The notes: generated by a model not told the origin, from the letters alone. Positions 11,088 to 19,411 are shown, numbered from the stretch's first letter. The stretch: 64,000 nt of DNA from Thermoanaerobaculia bacterium (GCA_022826745.1 JAJDUI010000029.1:1-64000); one strand, 5' to 3'. Numbers and translations: made by a program.

Positions 11088-12003
11088 TTGCTGCTGCAGT
11101 CCCGGGTTCGTGCGCCGCGGGGACGACGACGGATGGGGCCGGGGCGCGTGTCGGTCTGATGGTGATCGTCCGCAGGAACAGGCGGTTGTCGCGCCGCCTC
11201 AGGGTTCCCCACACTTCGACCGGTTCGCCCACCCACTCGAGGAGCTCGCGCCCCAACGGCCGGCCCTGCGGGTTCAGCAGATGGACGAGGTGGCGCTCTC
11301 CGCCTTCCGTTCGGACCAGGAGCGCCGCCGGAATGCCGCCCCGGATGCAGAGCGAGGCGCAGTCCCGGTGGGGTTTGCCGCGGCCCGGCTTCATGGCGCC
11401 GAGATAGCACTTCGTGTCGACGATCTCGCCCAGCAGGGTGTGTCCGTGGACGCGGATGACGTTGGTTGCCGCGTCGGGGGCCGGATCCGCTCCGGGCTCG
11501 GTGTCGGCGCTCTCAACGTCGGTTGGCGACTCCTCGGTTTCCGGGATGGCCCGAGCGCTCGACTCGACGCCGGATCCCGCCTGGGCGGCTCCTTCGGGAA
11601 GCTCGAGGGCATGCACTTCGAGCATCGCCGCCTCCGGGTTCCGGATCAGCGTGCCCGAAACCCCGGTCTTCCTGGATGGCGAGGGCGTCCAGGGCGGACT
11701 GGGCTCGCCGTTCACGTCGAGTGCCTGTTTGCCGACGCCGACCAGCAGATAGCCCTCGGCCGGTCCGTCCGCCGTCAGCAGCCGGGGATGGGGATCGACG
11801 AACATTTCGCCTTCGTAGTCCCGTACCGTGCCGTACTCGAACACGCCCTCGTCGAACCGCTCCAGCAGCAGCGCCAGGACGGCGCCGAGAACCGCCGCCA
11901 GCAGCACGAGGCCGACCGCGACGCGGCGCGCGAACCGCGAGACGCCGGCCGGCGTCTCGTCGACGTAGCCGACGTAGAAACCGTCGTGGCGCTCGCCGGT
12001 CAC
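11080..12003 (-). CDS. Membrane-anchored protein with conserved Cys motif, unknown function
   Basis: A 307-residue protein I cannot name. The GTG start overlaps the stop of the Rieske gene (GTGA). One membrane helix lies at about residues 27-47, then a variable linker rich in Pro, Glu and Ala. A conserved-looking C-terminal domain begins with HGHTLLGEIVDTKCYLGAM and continues with HRDCASLCIRGGIP. The three cysteines and a His could bind a metal or cofactor. The domain ends with a beta-rich EWVGEPVEVWGTLRRRDN segment like an OB fold. Its position between a heme/Rieske protein and lipid acyltransferases suggests a redox or scaffold partner. This is inference from context only. Confidence 0.72.
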   Translation of the reverse strand: MTGERHDGFYVGYVDETPAGVSRFARRVAVGLVLLAAVLGAVLALLLERFDEGVFEYGTVRDYEGEMFVDPHPRLLTADGPAEGYLLVGVGKQALDVNGEPSPPWTPSPSRKTGVSGTLIRNPEAAMLEVHALELPEGAAQAGSGVESSARAIPETEESPTDVESADTEPGADPAPDAATNVIRVHGHTLLGEIVDTKCYLGAMKPGRGKPHRDCASLCIRGGIPAALLVRTEGGERHLVHLLNPQGRPLGRELLEWVGEPVEVWGTLRRRDNRLFLRTITIRPTRAPAPSVVVPAAHEPGTAAAND

Positions 12004-13073
12004 GAAGGCTCTCCGGCGCCGCCCGCGTCGCCGAGACGTGCCGGCTCGGCATGCGTTCCGGGCGGATTGGGCCGCGGATCGACCAGCACCCGGCCGTCTT
12101 CCACGCGGACGTTGAAGGTCGGAATGGTCTCGGTGAACGGCGGCGGCGAGCAGCCGTCCTCCGGACGGTACTGGTAGCCATGCCACGGACAGGTAATGCA
12201 GCCGTCGATCACCCGGCCTTCGCCGAGCGGGCCGTTCTGGTGCTGGCAGACGTTGGAGATGGCCGCGATTCGCTCGCCGCCGTCTTCCGAGCGATAGCGA
12301 AACACGGCCACTCGCTCACCGCTCAGGAGGAAGATTCGGGCCCGGTCGAGGGGGATGTCGGAGACGGCGCAGACGTCGACCGCGGAGCCCTCCGCCTCGG
12401 CGGCCGGCGCCGGCGCGCGCTCACGCCAGCCGGCCACGAGGTGCAGCGAGGCGACGCCGGCGAAGCCGATGCCCAGCAGGACGGCGAGCGCCGGCGGCCG
12501 CTCCGGAGCCTGCAGGCTCCCCAGCGCCACGTGCGCGAGGATCAGTCCGTACGCGACGTAGACCAGCATGTGAAGCGCCTTCCACGCCGGCGCGGTCAGG
12601 TTCGCGAGCCAGAAGTCGTGCGAGGTCGCCGCGAGCAGGAACAGGATGACCAGCGCCAGAAGGCCGAGCGCCTGGAACGGGAACTGCGACAGGCTGTCGT
12701 AGTTGCCGTTGCTCGCCAGTACGCTGACCAGCGGATGGAGGACGCCGAGGCCGTGGAACTGAACGATCGAGAACCCGCCGTGAGCGAGAGCCAGCAGGAA
12801 TGTGCAGACGCCGAGGTGGCGGCGGTTGTAGAGCAGGGGCAGAAAGCGCGGGTCCAGCCGGCAGAGCGGGCCGATGGCGAGCACGACATGGAGCAGCAGC
12901 AGGGCGCCGGCGCCGAAACCTCGGATCAGCAGGGTCTCGGCCGTCGCCTGGGTTCGGGGCGCGACCCCGATGCCGACGAAGAGGCCGAGGAAGACCAGAA
13001 TCCCGGCCGCGATCGCCAGGTCGTAGAGCTTCTTGTTGCGGTTCCAGAGGACCGCCTGGTACCCGGCGCTCAC
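12000..13073 (-). CDS. Ferric-reductase-like membrane protein with C-terminal Rieske domain
   Basis: A 357-residue membrane redox protein. Six hydrophobic segments (about 17-38, 48-70, 86-108, 132-150, 165-187, 195-215) resemble the ferric-reductase-like transmembrane fold. Histidines at 62, 98, 168 and 181 are placed where heme b ligands could be. A C-terminal Rieske [2Fe-2S] domain follows, with Cys276-x-His278 and Cys295-x-x-His298. The GTG start overlaps the preceding stop (GTGA), and its own stop overlaps the next GTG. It probably passes electrons from the membrane to a soluble or lipid-modifying partner. A lipid hydroxylation role is an inference from its place in an aminolipid-like operon. 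Confidence 0.82.
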   Translation of the reverse strand: MSAGYQAVLWNRNKKLYDLAIAAGILVFLGLFVGIGVAPRTQATAETLLIRGFGAGALLLLHVVLAIGPLCRLDPRFLPLLYNRRHLGVCTFLLALAHGGFSIVQFHGLGVLHPLVSVLASNGNYDSLSQFPFQALGLLALVILFLLAATSHDFWLANLTAPAWKALHMLVYVAYGLILAHVALGSLQAPERPPALAVLLGIGFAGVASLHLVAGWRERAPAPAAEAEGSAVDVCAVSDIPLDRARIFLLSGERVAVFRYRSEDGGERIAAISNVCQHQNGPLGEGRVIDGCITCPWHGYQYRPEDGCSPPPFTETIPTFNVRVEDGRVLVDPRPNPPGTHAEPARLGDAGGAGEPS

Positions 13074-13273
13074 GGATCTTCGTTCCGCGATGGTTCGGTC
13101 TCGTCTTGCGCGCCAGCCTCGACGTGGTCTGACGCGTACTCGCGTGCTTCGGGCAGGGCCTCCACGAGCGGCGGCTCGGGACGGAGGAGGATGGCGGCGG
13201 CGAGCAGGACCGCCAGGATGGGGAACAGCACCGTCCAGATGACGCGGTGCCGCCGCCGCAGGGCGCGTATCAT
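13070..13273 (-). CDS. Small single-pass membrane protein
   Basis: A 67-residue protein with one membrane helix (about residues 10-29, TVLFPILAVLLAAAILL), a basic N-terminus RALRRRHR and an acidic soluble tail. The ATG at 13273 overlaps the TGA of the upstream gene (ATGA), and its own TGA overlaps the GTG of the Rieske gene. I do not recognise the family. The tight coupling at both ends argues that it is a real gene and perhaps a small subunit of the heme/Rieske complex. Confidence 0.65.
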   Translation of the reverse strand: MIRALRRRHRVIWTVLFPILAVLLAAAILLRPEPPLVEALPEAREYASDHVEAGAQDETEPSRNEDP

Positions 13274-13548
13274 CCGGCGCCCTGTCCCGGTCTGCCGGCG
13301 GCTGCGTCGCGGTGCGCGTTCCGTTCCGGCGGAGGTTGCCGGCCGGCGCGCCAGCGCCAGAGCAGCACGGGCCAGAGCGCGACGACGCCGGGAAGGATGA
13401 TGAGCCTGAACCCGAGTCCGGCCGACTTCGCGGAGGTATCGACACGGCCGATGCCGCGCCAGGCGAAGAAGGGAGCGAAGGCCAGCCCGCAGGCGATGTA
13501 CACGGTGCAGAGCAGCACGACGACCTCGGCGGCGCGCACGATGGACAT
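13270..13548 (-). CDS. Small two-helix membrane protein, first gene of operon
   Basis: A 92-residue protein with two hydrophobic helices, about residues 4-26 (AAEVVVLLCTVYIACGLAFA) and 46-66, and a polar C-terminal tail rich in Pro and Arg. The family is unknown to me. I chose the ATG at 13548 because TATACT lies 7 nt before it, the best -10 box seen in this window, and the conserved-looking hydrophobic segment starts right after. It overlaps the next small membrane gene by 4 nt and begins a run of seven minus-strand genes reaching 6712. Confidence 0.68.
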   Translation of the reverse strand: MSIVRAAEVVVLLCTVYIACGLAFAPFFAWRGIGRVDTSAKSAGLGFRLIILPGVVALWPVLLWRWRAGRQPPPERNAHRDAAAGRPGQGAG

Positions 13549-13555
13549 CGTGGCG

Positions 13556-13561
13556 AGTATA
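13556..13561 (-). promoter_or_regulatory. TATACT -10 box before the aminolipid-type operon
   Basis: TATACT on the minus strand ends 7 nt before the ATG at 13548. Its position predicts a leaderless mRNA for the whole seven-gene operon. No -35 consensus is visible at the right spacing. Confidence 0.5.
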
Positions 13562-13645
13562 CGCGCCTGGGTGACGGTCCCATGCCTTAGACTCCGACGG
13601 CCTCGATGCCTTCGACGATCCACCAGGGAAGCTGAGGAACAGAAC

Positions 13646-14779
13646 ATGCCGGTCACACATCGTTCGAACGCGTCCATTCGCATCGCTGGTTCGAGGTGGT
13701 TCGTGCTCGCCTCCCTGCTGCTCGCAGCGGCGCTGCCGGCTGCCGGCCAGGAGATGACCGTGGAGGCCTACGAGCCGCGCTCGACCCTCAAGGTCCCGGG
13801 AGGCCCCGTCACCCGGGCGAAGTTCCCCTTCGTCGACGCCCACGGCCACCTGCGCGCCCGGGATCCGGCCCGGATCGACCAGATGGTCAAGGAGATGGAC
13901 GAGATGAACATGGCCGTGTTCGTCAACCTGAGCGGCGGTTCGGGCGAGGGCCTCAAGGCGAACCTCGCGGCCACCAAGGGCCGCTATCCGAACCGGTTCG
14001 TCGTCTACGCGAACGTCGACTTCTCGGGCATCGGTGAACCCGGCTGGGGCAAGAAGGCGGCGGCGCAGCTCCAGGCCGACTACGACGCCGGCGCGCGGGG
14101 CCTCAAGATCTACAAGAACCTCAGCATGTTCCAGACCGACATCCACGGCGAGAGGGTGGCGGCGGACGACCCGCGGATCGCTCCGGTGTGGGACAAGGCG
14201 GGCGAGCTGGGCATCCCCGTCCTGATCCATGTCGGCGAGCCGTCGGCGTTCTGGGATCCCTGGGACGAGCACAACGAGCGCTGGCTGGAGCTGAAGATGT
14301 TCCCGAACCGCCGCCGCGACGATCCCAAGCGCTTTGCCTCCTTCGAGCAGACGATGAGCGAGCAGCACAACCTGTTCCGCAACCATCCGGACACGATCTT
14401 CCTCAACGCCCATCTCGGCTGGTTCGGCAACGACCTGGCGCGGCTCGGCAAGCTGCTCGACGAGCTACCGAACGTCTACACGGAACTCGGGGCTGTCCTC
14501 GCCGAACTCGGCCGGCAGCCGATCACCGGCGCCGCCTTCATGGAGAAGTACCAGGACCGCGTCCTGATGGGCAAGGACTCCTGGGAGCCGATCGAGGGCT
14601 ACCACGTCTACTTCCGCGTGCTGGAGACGCGGGACGAGTACTTCGACTACTACCGGAAGCGTCACGCCCACTGGAAGATGTACGGCCTCGGCCTGTCCGA
14701 CGAGGTGCTGGAGAAGGTCTACTTCCGCAACGCCCTGAAGATCATCCCGGGCATCGACCCGAGCCTCTTCCCGGAGTAG
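13646..14779 (+). CDS. Exported amidohydrolase (amidohydrolase-2 / ACMSD-like)
   Basis: A 377-residue TIM-barrel metal-dependent hydrolase or decarboxylase. The N-terminus carries a signal peptide (hydrophobic LASLLLAAALPAAGQE, about residues 22-38), so the enzyme is exported. Metal-site motifs are FVDAHGHLR, LIHVGEP, NAHLGWFGNDL and LMGKDSWEP, in the order expected for the amidohydrolase-2 family. GAGG lies about 10 nt before the ATG at 13646. It is divergent from the seven-gene operon and convergent with the esterase gene, separated from it by a three-hairpin repeat. The substrate is unknown. Confidence 0.85.
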   Translation: MPVTHRSNASIRIAGSRWFVLASLLLAAALPAAGQEMTVEAYEPRSTLKVPGGPVTRAKFPFVDAHGHLRARDPARIDQMVKEMDEMNMAVFVNLSGGSGEGLKANLAATKGRYPNRFVVYANVDFSGIGEPGWGKKAAAQLQADYDAGARGLKIYKNLSMFQTDIHGERVAADDPRIAPVWDKAGELGIPVLIHVGEPSAFWDPWDEHNERWLELKMFPNRRRDDPKRFASFEQTMSEQHNLFRNHPDTIFLNAHLGWFGNDLARLGKLLDELPNVYTELGAVLAELGRQPITGAAFMEKYQDRVLMGKDSWEPIEGYHVYFRVLETRDEYFDYYRKRHAHWKMYGLGLSDEVLEKVYFRNALKIIPGIDPSLFPE

Positions 14780-14799
14780 TCACTGCCGGCCGACTCCGC

Positions 14800-14865
14800 T
14801 GGGTGCGCGGGTCTTCCGACCCGCCGCCGCCGAAGGCGGCTTCGAAACGCCGGCCGAAGGCCGAC
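14800..14865. repeat. Three-hairpin repeat, copy B
   Basis: Three consecutive hairpins: GCGGGTC/GACCCGC (14807-14824, loop TTCC), GCCGCC/GGCGGC (14826-14840, loop GAA) and CGGCC/GGCCG (14851-14863, loop GAA). The leading GGGTGCGC is shared with copies C, E and F. It lies between the stop codons of two convergent genes and could serve both as terminator. Confidence 0.8.
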
Positions 14866-14874
14866 CCTTCTACG

Positions 14875-16077
14875 CTAGGGCCCGGTCGCTTCGCCGGTCT
14901 CCGGGACTTCGGCTTCCGGCTCCGGCGACCCGCTGCAGTCGCCGCAATGGACGTCGTCGACCGCCTCGCCGGCAGCGAGCGAAGCCACCCAGTCGCGGAT
15001 CTTCACGCCGTCGGACTCGTAGGTGTAGAACTGCGGCCGCAGCATGATCGTGTGCAGCTCGCCTGCCGCGATGTAGCTGCGGTAGTTGTCCTGGCCCTCG
15101 AGGGCGGCGTCGATGTCCGCCTCGTTCGCGTCGAGCAGCGGCTGCAGGCCGTCGTCGACGTTCGTGCCGGCGATCCGCAGGAACTGGAGCTGGACGTCGT
15201 CCTCGGCGGTGTCGTAGCGCGTGAACATCGCCTCGGGGTGGGCCTTCGCGGCCTGGATGTACAGCGACTCGAACGAGAATCCGTCGCTGTCGACCTCGTT
15301 CATGTTCTCGAAGTGGGAGAGCGCGGCCAGCGTGCCCCAGGATTCGTGCGGCCGGCTGTCGGTCAGGTTCCGGTAGCCGCCGGCGCCGTCGCCCAGCGCG
15401 GTGACGCGGGCGGCCGGGTAGTTCTCCGCGAAGTGGCGGGCGTAGACCGGCGAGGGGATCGAGCCGGCGCTCGAGCCGGTGATGAACACCGTCTCGGGGC
15501 CGAGGAAGTGCTCGTAGGTCCAGTCGAGGGCGGCCCGGCCGTTCGTGTAGCCGCGGTGATGGATCGTCACCTGGCGCGCCGGTTCCTCTTCGGTCGCCGG
15601 AACGTCGTACACGGTGTCGCGGTCGCCGATGTGGACGTCGCCGGTGCAGTAGGGCACGAAGACGAAGCTGTGGTCGGCGAACGGGTTCTCCGGGTGGTTG
15701 AACGCGGCGATGCCGTGGGCCGCGCCTTCCTCGGGTTCCGTGCCGCTCGGTGAGCGCATCTCCTCGATCGCGGTCATCGTGTAGGTGGGCCGGCCCTGCG
15801 GGTCGCAGGTTTCGGCGGTCCAGCAGCCGCCGCCGCCCTGGAGGTAGAAGACGAGCTGGGTCGGATCGGCCTTGCGGACGAAGAACCGGAACGGCGAGCC
15901 GTCGGAGCAGGTCGTGCTCCCGCCGGGAGTGATCGTGTTCCAGCCTTCCGCGAGGTCGGCGAGCGGCGCCTCGAGATCGACGGGTTCGGGGGCTTCCTCG
16001 GCTGGTGCGCAGGCGAGCGCGGCCAGCGTCAGGAGGGCGGCGGTCACGATGAGGGAGGTGGATTGGCGGTTCTTCAT
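14875..16077 (-). CDS. Pectinacetylesterase-family lipoprotein
   Basis: A 400-residue serine esterase of the pectinacetylesterase/Notum family, predicted to remove acetyl or acyl groups from polysaccharides or other esters. The N-terminus has a lipoprotein-type signal (LLTLAALACAPAEE, Cys near 26), so it should sit on a membrane facing the periplasm or outside. Family motifs include FYLQGGGGCW (oxyanion region) and the nucleophile elbow GSSAGS. The C-terminal CGDCSG tail has extra cysteines. AAGGAG lies 9 nt before the ATG. A convergent amidohydrolase precedes it across a hairpin repeat. The LLM oxidoreductase gene ends 29 nt upstream on the same strand, so the two may be co-transcribed. Confidence 0.85.
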   Translation of the reverse strand: MKNRQSTSLIVTAALLTLAALACAPAEEAPEPVDLEAPLADLAEGWNTITPGGSTTCSDGSPFRFFVRKADPTQLVFYLQGGGGCWTAETCDPQGRPTYTMTAIEEMRSPSGTEPEEGAAHGIAAFNHPENPFADHSFVFVPYCTGDVHIGDRDTVYDVPATEEEPARQVTIHHRGYTNGRAALDWTYEHFLGPETVFITGSSAGSIPSPVYARHFAENYPAARVTALGDGAGGYRNLTDSRPHESWGTLAALSHFENMNEVDSDGFSFESLYIQAAKAHPEAMFTRYDTAEDDVQLQFLRIAGTNVDDGLQPLLDANEADIDAALEGQDNYRSYIAAGELHTIMLRPQFYTYESDGVKIRDWVASLAAGEAVDDVHCGDCSGSPEPEAEVPETGEATGP

Positions 16078-16106
16078 GGTGTTCTCCTTCGTTCGGTTGC
16101 GAGCGC

Positions 16107-17000
16107 TCAGGCGCCGGGGGCCAGAGTCGCCAGGGCGTCGAGATCCGCTCCCGGCTTGCCGTCGGGGCGGAAGGCCTGGATGCAGACGTGGTCGGCGCCG
16201 GCGTCCCAGTGGGCCTGAATGCGTTCGCGGATCCGGTCTTCCGTGCCCCAGGCGACCAGGGCGTCGACCAGGCGGTCGCTGGCCTGGAACTCCTGCCAGT
16301 CGTCCTCGGTGAAGCCCAGCTCGAGCAGGCTGTTCTGGTAGTTCGGCGCCCGCAGATAGACGTAGAGGTTGGCGCGACCGATCTTGCGGGCCGCCTCGGC
16401 ATCCGTGGTCAGGATGACCTTCTGTTCGGGGCAAAGGAGCGGCCCCTCGCCCATGATCTCGCGGGCCCGCCGCGTGTGCTCGGGCGTGACCAGGTAGGGA
16501 TGCGCGCCGTCGGCGCCCTCCGCGGCGAGCTTCAACATCAGCGGCCGCAGGGCGGCGATGACGATCGGCGCTTCCTGCTCGGGCTCGGCTCCGCGATAGA
16601 AGGCCTTGCCGACCGCCTCCAGGTACTCGCGCATCTTCGGCACCGGTGGCTTGTACTCGTGTCCCCGCAGGTGGGTGACCAGGTGCGGGTGGGAGACGCC
16701 GAGGCCGAGGACGAAGCGGCCCGGCAGCATTTCGGAGAGCGTCTTGTGGACCGCCTTCGTCGTCATGGCGTCGCGGGCGTAGATGTTGGCGATCCCGGTG
16801 GCGTGGGTGATGCGCTCGGTGCGGGCGCCGAGATACGCGACGAGCGCGAACGGGTCGCGGCCGACCGCCTCGGGTGTCCACAGCGCGCCGTAGCCCTGGG
16901 CTTCGATGGCGGCCGCGAACTCGGCCGCCTGCGTCGCCGAGAGACCGTCGAGGCCGGCCCATACGCCCAGCTTGCCCAGGATGTTCGTGGAATCCGTCAT
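16107..17000 (-). CDS. LLM-class flavin (F420-type) oxidoreductase
   Basis: A 297-residue TIM-barrel oxidoreductase of the luciferase-like monooxygenase class, resembling the F420-dependent group. Features are GYGALWTPEAVGRDP near residue 36, TGIANIYARD, and LPGRFVLGLGVSHP, the typical cofactor-side strand. The C-terminal HWDAGADHVCIQAF is also usual. I chose the ATG at 17000 because AAGGAG lies about 10 nt upstream. Whether it uses F420 or FMN cannot be settled here, as no F420 synthesis gene is in the window. It is divergent from ccmC. Confidence 0.82.
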   Translation of the reverse strand: MTDSTNILGKLGVWAGLDGLSATQAAEFAAAIEAQGYGALWTPEAVGRDPFALVAYLGARTERITHATGIANIYARDAMTTKAVHKTLSEMLPGRFVLGLGVSHPHLVTHLRGHEYKPPVPKMREYLEAVGKAFYRGAEPEQEAPIVIAALRPLMLKLAAEGADGAHPYLVTPEHTRRAREIMGEGPLLCPEQKVILTTDAEAARKIGRANLYVYLRAPNYQNSLLELGFTEDDWQEFQASDRLVDALVAWGTEDRIRERIQAHWDAGADHVCIQAFRPDGKPGADLDALATLAPGA

Positions 17001-17073
17001 CGCCCGAGTGCTCCTTGGCCTGAAATCGAGCGCCGACCGTATCAAGACGATGCGCCATCCGGGTGGGCGGTGC

Positions 17074-17079
17074 TAACGT
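17074..17079 (+). promoter_or_regulatory. TAACGT -10-like box, leaderless type
   Basis: TAACGT ends 9 nt before the ATG of ccmC at 17089. No Shine-Dalgarno separates them. It fits the leaderless pattern seen at seven other genes here. Confidence 0.4.
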
Positions 17080-17088
17080 CCCGGCGCG

Positions 17089-17796
17089 ATGACCGCCGTC
17101 GACGCGAAACGCGGCTGGGCCTGGGAGCACTGGTTCGGCCTTGTCGGCCTCGCCGCGCTGATCGGGGGCGTCTACATGGGCCTCTTCGTGGCGCCGACGG
17201 AGCGCTTCATGGGCGAGGTCTACCGCATCCTCTACGTCCACGTGCCGCTGCAGTGGAACGCGCTGGTCTGCTTCTTCGGCGCCGGCTTCGTGGGCGCCGC
17301 TTCGCTCTGGAAGCGAAAGGACTGGATCGACGGCATGCTGGTCGGAGTGATCGAGGTCGGCGTCATCCTGGAGACCGCCGGCCTGCTTTCCGGCATCGTC
17401 TGGGCCAAGCCGACCTGGGGCGTCTACTGGGCCTGGGATCCCCGGCTGACCTTCACCTTCGTCATGTGGCTGACCTTCCTCGGCGTGCTGGCGCTGCGGC
17501 GCTTCGCCGAGGAGCACCGGCGGGCGCCATGGACGGCGGCGGCGAGCATCGTCGCTTCGGTCAACGCGCCCCTCGTCTACTACTCGGTGAACTGGTGGCG
17601 GAGCATCCACCAGATGCAGTCATCGCCGGAGACGGTGCACACGACGATGATCCTGCCGCTCCGGATCAACGCGATCGCCCTCTTCCTCGTCTGCGTCTGG
17701 TTCGTTGCGCGCCGCGCCCGGATCTCCCTGGCGCGGCGGCGGGCCGAGGCGACCGCGCCGCCGCCTCGCATCGAGCCGGTGCTCGAGGGAGCCTGA
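17089..17796 (+). CDS. ccmC: Cytochrome c maturation heme-handling protein CcmC
   Basis: A 235-residue integral membrane protein with about six helices. It belongs to the heme-handling protein family, which loads heme onto CcmE during system I cytochrome c maturation. The tryptophan-rich WWD-type motif is WGVYWAWDPRLT (110-121). Conserved histidines flank it at His51 (YVHVPLQW) and His174 (SVNWWRSIHQ). No other ccm gene is adjacent; the next gene is an enoyl-CoA hydratase. Either the rest of the ccm set lies elsewhere or the gene works separately. CcsA/ResC of system II shares the WWD motif, but length and flanking sequence fit CcmC. Confidence 0.9.
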   Translation: MTAVDAKRGWAWEHWFGLVGLAALIGGVYMGLFVAPTERFMGEVYRILYVHVPLQWNALVCFFGAGFVGAASLWKRKDWIDGMLVGVIEVGVILETAGLLSGIVWAKPTWGVYWAWDPRLTFTFVMWLTFLGVLALRRFAEEHRRAPWTAAASIVASVNAPLVYYSVNWWRSIHQMQSSPETVHTTMILPLRINAIALFLVCVWFVARRARISLARRRAEATAPPPRIEPVLEGA

Positions 17797-17861
17797 AGCG
17801 CACCGGGCGCGCCGCGAACTTCCATCACGGGCCCCGGGAAGGGCCAATCGGGGAGACATCC

Positions 17862-18641
17862 ATGACCGCGCCGAACTACGAACAGATCCTGGTCGAGGAC
17901 CGGGGCCGCACCCGCATCCTCACCCTGAACCGGCCGGACAAGCTGAACGCCTGGACCCGGCAGATGAACTTCGAGCTGGTGGACGCGATCGAAGCCGCCA
18001 ACGAAGACCCGGGGCTGGCGGCGATCGTCGTCACCGGCGCGGGACGCGGTTTCTGCGCCGGCGCCGACATCGGAGCGCAGTTCAAGGCCCGGCTCGACGG
18101 CGGCGAGGCCGGAGCGGAGGCCGACCGCAGGCCGCCGCGTCCCTGGGTGGAACTGGTGCGGGACTCGAAGCCGATGATCGCCGCGATCAACGGCGTCGCC
18201 GTGGGTGTCGGTGTCACGTTGACCCTGCCCTTCGACGTCATCGTGCTCTCGGAGCGCGCCCGCGTGGGCATGTTCTTCGTACGGATGGGACTGGTGCCGG
18301 AACTCTGCTCGTCCCACTTCCTCGTGCAGCGCGTCGGCTGGGCGAAGGCGAGCGAGATGTGCCTGACCGGAACCCTCTACGACGCCGCGGAGCTCGGGGC
18401 GATGGGCTTCGCCAATGCGGTCGTTCCGCACGAGGAGACGCTGGACCGGGCCCTCGAACTCGCCGCCCGGATCGGCGAGAACGCTGACAGCTCGCTTCGC
18501 GCGATCAAGCGGTTGCTGACGAAGAACGGTTCATCGCACGATCTCGACGAGGTCCACCGCCGTGAGATGGAAGAACTGAACGCCGCCTACACGAGCGACG
18601 CGCACCGCGAAGCCGTCGCCGCCTTCATGGCGAAGCGCTGA
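17862..18641 (+). CDS. Enoyl-CoA hydratase/isomerase family protein
   Basis: A 259-residue crotonase-fold enzyme acting on acyl-CoA thioesters, probably in fatty acid or aromatic degradation. The oxyanion-hole signature is GRGFCAGADIGAQF (about 57-70) with the second hole-forming stretch at NGVAVGVGVTL. A Glu in LVPELCSSH occupies the usual catalytic position. The first catalytic Glu of classical hydratases is replaced in RVGMFFVRMG, so it may be an isomerase-like or acyl-CoA-specific variant. GGGAGA lies 6 nt before the ATG. It is convergent with the lipoprotein gene, their 3' ends overlapping by 17 nt. Confidence 0.88.
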   Translation: MTAPNYEQILVEDRGRTRILTLNRPDKLNAWTRQMNFELVDAIEAANEDPGLAAIVVTGAGRGFCAGADIGAQFKARLDGGEAGAEADRRPPRPWVELVRDSKPMIAAINGVAVGVGVTLTLPFDVIVLSERARVGMFFVRMGLVPELCSSHFLVQRVGWAKASEMCLTGTLYDAAELGAMGFANAVVPHEETLDRALELAARIGENADSSLRAIKRLLTKNGSSHDLDEVHRREMEELNAAYTSDAHREAVAAFMAKR

Positions 18642-19410
18642 AGCGACACAGCAGCGTGTTCTGCGTCTCGAGGTCCTCTGACCAGATCAGGCTCGCCCCG
18701 TCCCGCCACTCGATGTCGTCGTAACCGCCCTTCGGCCTGACCGCGGCGGCGCTGTGCTCGATCGCCGACGGCCATTCGCCGTCATCGAAGCCGGGCATGC
18801 GCCAGCCCTCGGGCTCCGCCGTTGCCGTGAACCGGCACGGTCCGACGCCCGGTTCAGGCTCGGCCTCGTCTACACAGGCGCGGTCGAGCGGCGCCTCGTG
18901 GATCACCAGGCAGCGCCAGGCGGAGTCGGTCACCGCGAGGGTCTCACCCGTGGCCGTATCCGTGAACTGTGCGATGAGTCCGCCGTCGCCCATCTGCTGG
19001 TTGCGGCGGCCGATGTACTCCAGACCCGTGTCGTCCTGCTTGAAGTCCTTGGCGACGAAGTTCAGTTGCAGGGGGTAGTCGGCGCTGAAGACGAAGGACT
19101 CCGCGTTGAACGAGCGCTCCGTCGTGATCGGCACGGAATCCTCGATGATCAGGCGGTCGCCCTCGTAGAAGGCGAACCAGTTGTCGGCCCAGACCTCGCC
19201 CTTGATGGTTACGGTGCCTGGCCCGTCGACGACGGTGGTGGCGCCGGCAGACGAATCGCCGCCGCAGCCGGCCAGCAGGGCCGCGAGGATCGCCAACACG
19301 AGCGGCGCGATCCGAGCCGCGAATGGATGCCGTCTTCGTGTCGCTCTCACGTTGATGAGACGTTCTTTCGGGATGGTGTGTTTCGTCTTCGGCGGCCGTT
19401 CCCATGGCAC
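18625..19410 (-). CDS. Lipoprotein of unknown function, partner of quinoprotein gene
   Basis: Up to 261 residues from a GTG at 19410, which lies 1 nt after the quinoprotein stop codon. An internal GTG (VRATRRRHPF) would give a shorter, more usual lipoprotein leader. The lipobox is LLAGCGG, with Cys near residue 48 of the long form. The mature part is beta-rich and has WFAFYEGDRLII and FVAKDFKQDDTGLEYIG. A late WRMPGFDDGEWP motif resembles the start of sugar-binding beta-sandwich domains. I do not recognise the family. The close spacing suggests it works with the quinoprotein, perhaps at the membrane. The 3' end overlaps the convergent crotonase gene. Confidence 0.68.
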   Translation of the reverse strand: MPWERPPKTKHTIPKERLINVRATRRRHPFAARIAPLVLAILAALLAGCGGDSSAGATTVVDGPGTVTIKGEVWADNWFAFYEGDRLIIEDSVPITTERSFNAESFVFSADYPLQLNFVAKDFKQDDTGLEYIGRRNQQMGDGGLIAQFTDTATGETLAVTDSAWRCLVIHEAPLDRACVDEAEPEPGVGPCRFTATAEPEGWRMPGFDDGEWPSAIEHSAAAVRPKGGYDDIEWRDGASLIWSEDLETQNTLLCRFSASP

Positions 19411-19411
19411 G

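Noticed and set aside
13274..14413. Long minus-strand frame over the amidohydrolase
   Set aside because: Shadow of the gene on the other strand; only the last 67 residues (13070-13273) are supported as a small membrane protein.
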